DNA of 36,579 nt from Pseudomonadota bacterium (GTDB taxonomy: Bacteria > Pseudomonadota > Gammaproteobacteria > JAKAQQ01), in assembly GCA_021828045.1 (NCBI GenBank), contig JAKATI010000010.1, positions 1 through 36,579 on the forward strand. The letters are read 5' to 3'. The notes below the pieces were generated by a model that saw only the letters and a program-made list of their open reading frames with translations, was not told the origin of the DNA and did not search any database. Position numbers and translations under genes: made by a program. The number at the start of each line of letters is the position of its first letter. Position 1 is the first letter of the stretch. Shown piece by piece: positions 31,612 through 36,579 of this stretch.

Positions 31612-32196
31612 TCAGCGCGAGAACTGCCGGGCCACGAAATCCCAGTTGACGAGCTGCCAGAAGGATTCGAGATATTTGGGCCGTGCGTTCCGGTAATCGA
31701 TATAGTAGGCGTGCTCCCACACGTCACAGGTGAGGAGCGGGCGGGATTGTCCTTCGCGGACCGGGGTTTCCGCATTGCCGGTCTGGAGGAGATCGAACTT
31801 CCCGTTGGGCAGAAGGACGAGCCAGGTCCAGCCCGAGCCAAAGAGCGTGGCGGCCTTTTCGTTGAACGCCTTGCGGAAATCGTCGATCGACCCGAACTGG
31901 CTGGTCAGGGCACGTGCCAGTTCCCCTTTCGGTTCCGTTTTTTTCTCCGGACCGAGCCCCTCGAAGTAGAAGGTATGGTTCCACACCTGGGCCGCATTGT
32001 TGAAAATCGGCCCCTTGGCCTTGGCGATGATCGTCTCAAGCGGGGAGTCCGCAAACTCGGTCCCCGGAATCAGTTTGTTCAGGTTATCGACGTAGGTGCG
32101 ATGGTGTTTGCCATGGTGGTATTCAAGGGTTTCCCGCGAAATACGCGGTTCCAGGGCATTTGCGGGATACGGAAGAGGCGGCAATTCATGAGTCAT
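31612..32196 (-). CDS. sodB: Superoxide dismutase, iron type
   Basis: A 194-residue cytoplasmic enzyme that disproportionates superoxide. Metal ligands are His27 (EYHHGKHHRTYVDN), His74 (AAQVWNHTFYF) and Asp and His in CDVWEHAYYIDYRN. AAQVWNHTFY and LFGSGWTWLV favour Fe over Mn. GGAGGG before ATG 32196 is a strong ribosome site. It leads the sodB, DUF1289, grxD operon. Confidence 0.96.
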   Translation of the reverse strand: MTHELPPLPYPANALEPRISRETLEYHHGKHHRTYVDNLNKLIPGTEFADSPLETIIAKAKGPIFNNAAQVWNHTFYFEGLGPEKKTEPKGELARALTSQFGSIDDFRKAFNEKAATLFGSGWTWLVLLPNGKFDLLQTGNAETPVREGQSRPLLTCDVWEHAYYIDYRNARPKYLESFWQLVNWDFVARQFSR

Positions 32197-32232
32197 GGGA
32201 CCCTCCGGGGCAGGGGACGGGCGGATCGTTCT

Positions 32233-32261
32233 AGTCTAGCGGCCACAACCCGCTCCGGCAA
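32233..32261 (-). promoter_or_regulatory. Candidate sodB promoter
   Basis: On the minus strand TTGCCG (32261-32256) and TAGACT (32238-32233) are 17 bp apart. The start would be near 32226, giving a leader of about 30 bases that contains the ribosome site. Confidence 0.5.
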
Positions 32262-32291
32262 CCGTGGACAGATCGGCGGTTGGGTCCGTGC

Positions 32292-32322
32292 TTGGGCAGT
32301 CCGCCTGGCGCTTGCGTAAAAT
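32292..32322 (+). promoter_or_regulatory. Candidate nadC promoter, probably giving a leaderless message
   Basis: TTGGGC (32292-32297) and TAAAAT (32317-32322) are 19 bp apart. The expected start is at or next to the nadC ATG (32329), and no Shine-Dalgarno is present. Confidence 0.45.
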
Positions 32323-32328
32323 CGGCGC

Positions 32329-33207
32329 ATGCGAGCCGCCCCTCCCTCCGTCTTTGACGTGCCGTTCCCGGCCCCGCCCGTGCCCACGGATCTCGAGGCC
32401 ACGGTGCGGGCTGCGCTCGCGGAAGATCTTGGTTCCGGGGATCTGACCACGGAAACCCTGGTCCCGGCCGGGAAAACGGTGCGGGCCACGCTGTGGCTCC
32501 GGGAGGACGCCGTGATCGCGGGGATCCCCTGGTTCGAGGCGGGTTTCCGCCTCCTCGATTCGAGCCTCCGGATCGGGTGGAAGGTCGGGGAGGGTGACCG
32601 AGTTCGGGCGGACACGCTTCTGGCCGAAATCGAGGGCCCGGCACGGCCGGTTCTCGGCGCTGAGCGGACTGCCCTCAACTTTCTGCAACTCTTGTCGGGG
32701 ACGGCAACAGCAACCCGGCGCTATGTGGAGTCCGTGGCGGGAACGTCGTGCCGGATTCTCGATACCCGGAAAACCCTGCCGGGTCTCCGCTCGGCACAGA
32801 AATACGCCACACGGATCGGCGGGGCCACCAACCACCGTTTTGGTCTTTACGATGCCATCCTCATCAAGGAGAACCATCTGGCGAGCGTGGGAGGTCTCCC
32901 GGCTGCCCTGGAGAAGACCCGGGGGCATGCGGGAGTTCCGGTCATCCTCGAGGTGGAAAGCCTGGTCGAGCTCGAGGAAGCCCTTGCCCTCGGGGCCGCC
33001 TGGATTCTCCTCGACAACTTTCCGCTGGATGACATCCGTGAGGCCGTCCGTCTCACGGCAGGGCGGGCCCGGCTCGAGGCCTCGGGCGGAATGGATCTTG
33101 ACACCGTCCGTGCCGTGGCCGCCTGTGGAGTCGATTTCATCTCGGTCGGTGCCTTGACCAAGCACGTGCGGGCTGTCGACCTGTCGCTCCGGATCCTCGG
33201 CGACTAG
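32329..33207 (+). CDS. nadC: Nicotinate-nucleotide pyrophosphorylase (carboxylating)
   Basis: A 292-residue enzyme of NAD synthesis that makes nicotinate mononucleotide from quinolinate and PRPP. Family stretches include EDLGSGDLTTE, GAERTALNFLQLLSG, DTRKTLPGLR, LIKENHLA, LLDNF and EASGGMDLD. Its last 71 bases overlap the 3' end of the convergent nth. The ATG follows 6 bases after a TAAAAT, so translation may be leaderless. nadA and nadB are not in the window. Confidence 0.95.
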   Translation: MRAAPPSVFDVPFPAPPVPTDLEATVRAALAEDLGSGDLTTETLVPAGKTVRATLWLREDAVIAGIPWFEAGFRLLDSSLRIGWKVGEGDRVRADTLLAEIEGPARPVLGAERTALNFLQLLSGTATATRRYVESVAGTSCRILDTRKTLPGLRSAQKYATRIGGATNHRFGLYDAILIKENHLASVGGLPAALEKTRGHAGVPVILEVESLVELEEALALGAAWILLDNFPLDDIREAVRLTAGRARLEASGGMDLDTVRAVAACGVDFISVGALTKHVRAVDLSLRILGD

Positions 33208-33889
33208 CCTCGCGTGGGTCTGGCGGAGTCTTATCCTGGAAGCGGCAGAGATCGCGGATCCGGCACTCCGGACAGCGGGGTTTGCGCGCTTGGCAGACAT
33301 AGCGGCCGTGCAGGACGAGCCAGTGATGGGCCCTTGACCGGTAGCGGTCGGGCACACACTCGTCCAGGCGGGTCTCGACCGCACGGGGGGTTGTGCCGGG
33401 TGCGAGGCCGGTCCGGTTGGCCACGCGGAACACATGGGTGTCGACTGCGATCGTTCCTGCAGCTGTGAGGGTGTTCAGGATGACATTGGCGCTTTTTCGG
33501 CCGATGCCGGGCAGCTGCATCAGTGCGGCACGGCTTTGCGGAACCGCGCCGCCGAACCGTTCCAGCAAGAGTCTCGAGGTGGCCATGAGATGGCGGGTTT
33601 TCGTCCGGAAGAGCCCGAGACCGCGCAGGTGGCCGGCCAGGGCCTCAGGACCGAGCGCGAGCAGGGCTTCGGGATCCTGTGCCACCGGGAACAGGGTGGC
33701 GGTGGCCCGGTTCACGGCCTGGTCGGTCGTCTGTGCCGACAAGAGGACCGCGACCAGAAGCTCGAAGGGGGAAGCATAGTGGAGTTCGGTGGTGGGCGCA
33801 GGATTCTCCCGGGCGAGGCGCCGGAACAGGGTGCCCACCTCGCGGGCTGACCAGCGGCCGGCTCTCTCGGACCGGGGCCGGACTTTCAT
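33137..33889 (-). CDS. nth: Endonuclease III
   Basis: A 250-residue DNA glycosylase/AP lyase that removes oxidised pyrimidines. The helix-hairpin-helix motif is LPGIGRKSANVIL with catalytic Lys132; Asp150 is in AVDTHVF. The [4Fe-4S] Cys are 199, 206, 209 and 215 (spacing 6-2-5). It exceeds E. coli Nth (211) by about 20 residues at the N-terminus and about 25 basic residues at the C-terminus; the C-terminal extension is the part overlapping nadC. Its ATG overlaps the rnfB stop in ATGA. Linkage of nth to Rnf genes is also known in E. coli. Confidence 0.95.
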   Translation of the reverse strand: MKVRPRSERAGRWSAREVGTLFRRLARENPAPTTELHYASPFELLVAVLLSAQTTDQAVNRATATLFPVAQDPEALLALGPEALAGHLRGLGLFRTKTRHLMATSRLLLERFGGAVPQSRAALMQLPGIGRKSANVILNTLTAAGTIAVDTHVFRVANRTGLAPGTTPRAVETRLDECVPDRYRSRAHHWLVLHGRYVCQARKPRCPECRIRDLCRFQDKTPPDPREASRRGSGATGRQPARAWSRHRPR

Positions 33890-34533
33890 GACTTGGGGTT
33901 CCGGGGAGCCTCCCGGTGCCGGGTCAGGCGACGGGCCCGTCTTTCCTCGACCATCAGGTGGATCTCCGCCAGCAGGGCCTCACGGGAATCGGGTTCCCCC
34001 TCGGCTCCGGGTTTATGTTCCGCACCGAACCGGTCCTGGTGGCGTCCGTGCCGGTATTTGAGCCAGACCGCCTGGTGGTGGCCCGGATCCGCGCACGGAT
34101 CCGGCACGGGCCCGTCGGGTGATCGAGAGCGCAAAGTGCCCGGGTAGTCCACGAGGTGGATGCAGTCGGTCGGGCAGGAAGCGAGGCAGATTCCGCAGCC
34201 CGTGCACTCGCTGAAGAGGATCTCGTGAAGCAGGTGTCGTGCCCCGGCAATGGCATCGACGGGGCAGGCCGGGAGACAGCGGGCACAGCCGATGCAGTGA
34301 CCGGGATCGATGCGGGCCCGTTTCGGCGGGTCGGGAACGGGCGGGGTGAATCCCGTGGGGTCGATGTCGAGGAGCCTGGCCAGGGCCAAAAAGGTGGCCG
34401 TGCCTCCCGGGCGGCAACGATCGATCGCGGCCTCGCCCCGAACGAGCGCTTCCGCGTAGGGACGGCAACCGGGATAACCGCACTGGCGGCATTGCCACTG
34501 GGGCAGGACTTCGTCGAGAGACCCCGGATCCAT
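33886..34533 (-). CDS. rnfB: RnfB-like ferredoxin-type Fe-S protein
   Basis: A 215-residue protein. The N-terminal Fe-S domain has QCRQCGYPGCRPYAEA and RCRPGG; two ferredoxin [4Fe-4S] sites follow (CIGCARCLPACPVDAI and CTGCGICLASCPTDCI). This is the cytoplasmic core of RnfB, but the N-terminal membrane anchor of complete RnfB is missing, and the C-terminus (after about residue 125) is a charged helical extension. Other rnf genes are not next to it. It may be a solitary soluble electron carrier, as seen in other proteobacteria, rather than part of an Rnf pump. It lies 8 bases after metG and overlaps nth. Confidence 0.85.
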   Translation of the reverse strand: MDPGSLDEVLPQWQCRQCGYPGCRPYAEALVRGEAAIDRCRPGGTATFLALARLLDIDPTGFTPPVPDPPKRARIDPGHCIGCARCLPACPVDAIAGARHLLHEILFSECTGCGICLASCPTDCIHLVDYPGTLRSRSPDGPVPDPCADPGHHQAVWLKYRHGRHQDRFGAEHKPGAEGEPDSREALLAEIHLMVEERRARRLTRHREAPRNPKS

Positions 34534-34541
34534 GGTTTCCT

Positions 34542-36566
34542 TCAGCGAACGACCATCCCGGGGGTGGCACCGCTGTCCGGACTCAGGAGAAAGGGACCGG
34601 TAGCTCCATCGCTGGCCGCGAGAACCATGGCTTCGGAGACGCCGAAACGCATCTTTCGGGGTGCCAGGTTGGCGACCACGACCGTAAGCCGGCCCACCAG
34701 CGTTTCCGGTGCATAGGTCTTCTGGATGCCGGCGAAAACCGTTCTTTCCTCGTCGCCGAGCGAGACCCGCAGACGCAGGAGCTTGTCCGAACCTTCAACC
34801 CTTTCGGCTGCCAGGATTCGGGCAACCCGCAGATTCACCTGGTTGAACTGGTGGATGTCGATTGGGGGTATGGGATCAGGAGTCTGGTTCATGGGGGAAT
34901 CCGGAGTGGAAGTGGAGTCAAGGTTCGGAAGAAGGGATCGGGGCGATGCCGGGGGCGGAGATTCGCTCAAGCGGGTGAGCAGCGGGAAGTAAGGCGGGAG
35001 AGCCCGGCCGAGGAGCGGTCGGTCCAGGTCTTCCCAGCATGCAAGGGAGGTCCCGAGCCAGGCCTCGATGCGTCCGGTGAGCTCCGGCAGGACCGGCTTC
35101 AGGCAACCCGCAAGCAGCCGGAAGAGGTTGAGGGTCTCGGTGGCGGTGTCCCGGGCCCGTTCCGGGCTTTCCCGCCGCGTGGTCCAGGGGGCACACGCGG
35201 TGAAATACTGGTTGGCCTGGTCGGCAAGATCCATGATGGTGCGGAGTGCACGGCTGAAGTCGCGCCCCTCGTAGGCGGCACGGATTGTCTCCGCCGATTT
35301 CCGGAACTGGTCATAGAGGTCGGGATCCGGGAGAGAGGAGGAGAGCTGCGACCCGGTACCCGTGTCCAGAAAGGGAGACGATCGGGCTGCCAGGTTGATG
35401 AACTTGCCCACGAGGTCGGCATTGAAGCGTTGCCGGAGGTCCGCCAGGTCAAGATCGAGGTCCTCGATCCCCGCTCCGAGCTTGGTCGCGAAGTAGTAGC
35501 GCAGCGCTTCGGGAGGGTGGGTCTCCGCGAAATCGCGAGCGGTGAGAAAGGTTCCGCGGGACTTCGACATTTTCTGACCGTTCACGGTGAGAAAACCGTG
35601 GACGAAAAGGCCGTTGGGCAGCCGGAAGCCGGCCGCGGAGAGAAGGGCCGGCCAGAACAGTCCGTGAAAGTAGATGATGTCTTTGCCAAGAAAATGGTAC
35701 AGCTCGATCGGGGATCCCTCTTCCAGGGACTCCCCGAAATCCGTTCCGGGATGCGTCTCGGTCCAGGCGCGGAAGCTCGCCAGGTATCCGATCGGGGCAT
35801 CCAGCCAGACATAGAAGAACTGCCGGGTCCGGTCCGGGATCGGGAAACCGAAATACGGCTCGTCCCGGGTGATGTCCCAGTCCCGAAGGTCCCCGCCCAG
35901 CCATTCGTCCAGCTTTTTTGCGACCCCCCGGTCGAGGTTGACTTGTTCGTGGACAAAACACTGGAGCCGTTCACGGAAACCCTCGAGCCGGACGAATACA
36001 TGCTCGGTCTCGCGCAGTTCCGGTATCTTGCCGGACAGGATCGATCGGGGCGAAACCAGTTCACTCGGCGAGTAGCTCGCTCCACACACCTCGCAATTGT
36101 CCCCGTACTGGTCCGTGGCACCGCAACGCGGGCAGGTTCCCCGGATGTAGCGGTCCGGAAGGAACAGTCCCGCTTCCGGGTCATACATCTGGTGGATGCG
36201 CCGGGTGAGCAGGTGATGCCCTTCTTTCAGGGCTTCATAAAATCTGAGGACCAATGCCTGGTTTTCCGGTGAGTGGGTCGAGTGATAGTGGTCAAAAGAG
36301 ATGCCAAAGCGGTTGAAGTCCGCGAGATGCTCGGCCCGTACGGAGGCAATCAGCTGTTCCGGTGGGATCCGGTCCTGGGCGGCCTTGAGCATGATCGGGG
36401 TCCCATGGGCATCATCGGCACAGACGAACACGACGGAGCGTCCGGCCAGGCGCAGGTAGCGGACCCAGATGTCGGCTTGGATTGTCTCCAGCAAGTGCCC
36501 GAGGTGGAGCGGGCCGTTGGCATAGGGGAGAGCGGTGGTGACAAGAAATCGGGATGGGGCGGGCAC
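34542..36566 (-). CDS. metG: Methionyl-tRNA synthetase
   Basis: A 674-residue class I synthetase that charges elongator and initiator tRNA-Met. The HIGH motif is LHLGHLLE, the KMSKS motif is NGQKMSKSRG and the zinc knuckle Cys lie in CPRCG and CEVCG. The C-terminal about 110 residues are the tRNA-binding OB domain (HQFNQVNLRVARIL, VVVANLAPRKMRFG). The first 12 residues (MPAPSRFLVTTA) fit a GTG start at 36566, but the frame stays open to the window edge, so a start beyond the edge cannot be excluded. It heads the metG, rnfB, nth operon. Confidence 0.95.
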   Translation of the reverse strand: MPAPSRFLVTTALPYANGPLHLGHLLETIQADIWVRYLRLAGRSVVFVCADDAHGTPIMLKAAQDRIPPEQLIASVRAEHLADFNRFGISFDHYHSTHSPENQALVLRFYEALKEGHHLLTRRIHQMYDPEAGLFLPDRYIRGTCPRCGATDQYGDNCEVCGASYSPSELVSPRSILSGKIPELRETEHVFVRLEGFRERLQCFVHEQVNLDRGVAKKLDEWLGGDLRDWDITRDEPYFGFPIPDRTRQFFYVWLDAPIGYLASFRAWTETHPGTDFGESLEEGSPIELYHFLGKDIIYFHGLFWPALLSAAGFRLPNGLFVHGFLTVNGQKMSKSRGTFLTARDFAETHPPEALRYYFATKLGAGIEDLDLDLADLRQRFNADLVGKFINLAARSSPFLDTGTGSQLSSSLPDPDLYDQFRKSAETIRAAYEGRDFSRALRTIMDLADQANQYFTACAPWTTRRESPERARDTATETLNLFRLLAGCLKPVLPELTGRIEAWLGTSLACWEDLDRPLLGRALPPYFPLLTRLSESPPPASPRSLLPNLDSTSTPDSPMNQTPDPIPPIDIHQFNQVNLRVARILAAERVEGSDKLLRLRVSLGDEERTVFAGIQKTYAPETLVGRLTVVVANLAPRKMRFGVSEAMVLAASDGATGPFLLSPDSGATPGMVVR

Positions 36567-36579
36567 AAACGGATCCAGA

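Noticed and set aside
34851-36272. 473-codon plus-strand frame antisense to metG
   Set aside because: Shadow frame; metG on the other strand is unmistakable.

Overview
The window is visibly GC-rich and densely coded. It reads as a chromosomal segment of a gammaproteobacterium. The grounds are RNase T, LolB, a YbiI-type DksA/TraR protein, homodimeric AceE with AceF, Fe-SOD, monothiol GrxD and a pyrC-rnt / sodB-grxD neighbourhood of the gammaproteobacterial kind. Several genes suit an acidic, metal-rich habitat: a secreted S53 (sedolisin) peptidase, a large tricorn-type protease, an arsRBC operon, a TMEM175-type K+ channel and a Met/His-rich periplasmic protein. An acidophilic, possibly chemolithotrophic gammaproteobacterium is my inference; the sequence does not name the species.

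Layout. 1-957: 5' part of an AsmA-family gene running off the left edge, preceded by tRNA-Gly(CCC). 1185-6212: a TPR protein and the outer-membrane lipoprotein receptor gene lolB, split by an IS200/IS605-type element with a decayed tnpA and an intact tnpB, then an exported cytochrome P460-like protein. 6213-6431: two terminators enclosing a small independent transcription unit with a 40-codon ORF and strong RNA folding. 6517-9261: S53 peptidase with duplicated domains and a GlyGly-CTERM-like tail. 9430-10816: a ybiI-like gene, tRNA-Arg(CCT) and a TauE/SafE transporter. 10785-13610 (minus): a lipoprotein and arsRBC. 13721-17598: tricorn-like protease and TMEM175-type channel, divergent from ars. 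17645-22575 (minus): glgB, dsbD and a Spy-like protein. 22794-24492: tyrS and an ABM-domain protein. 24461-29168 (minus): aceE, aceF and a DUF302-like gene. 29363-31086: pyrC and rnt. 31056-32196 (minus): sodB, a DUF1289 gene and grxD. 32329-33207: nadC. 33137-36566 (minus): metG, an rnfB-like ferredoxin gene and nth.

How it fits together. Many adjacent genes overlap by ATGA (arsR/arsB/arsC, pyrC/rnt, DUF1289/grxD, rnfB/nth), implying translationally coupled operons. Four convergent pairs overlap at their 3' coding ends. Redox and envelope functions recur: DsbD feeds electrons to the periplasm, SodB and GrxD handle oxidative and Fe-S stress, RnfB and Nth are Fe-S proteins, and LolB and AsmA act at the envelope. 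The most unusual places are the IS element that appears to have inserted in the first codons of lolB and supplied its new start codon, and the small transcription unit at 6232-6426.
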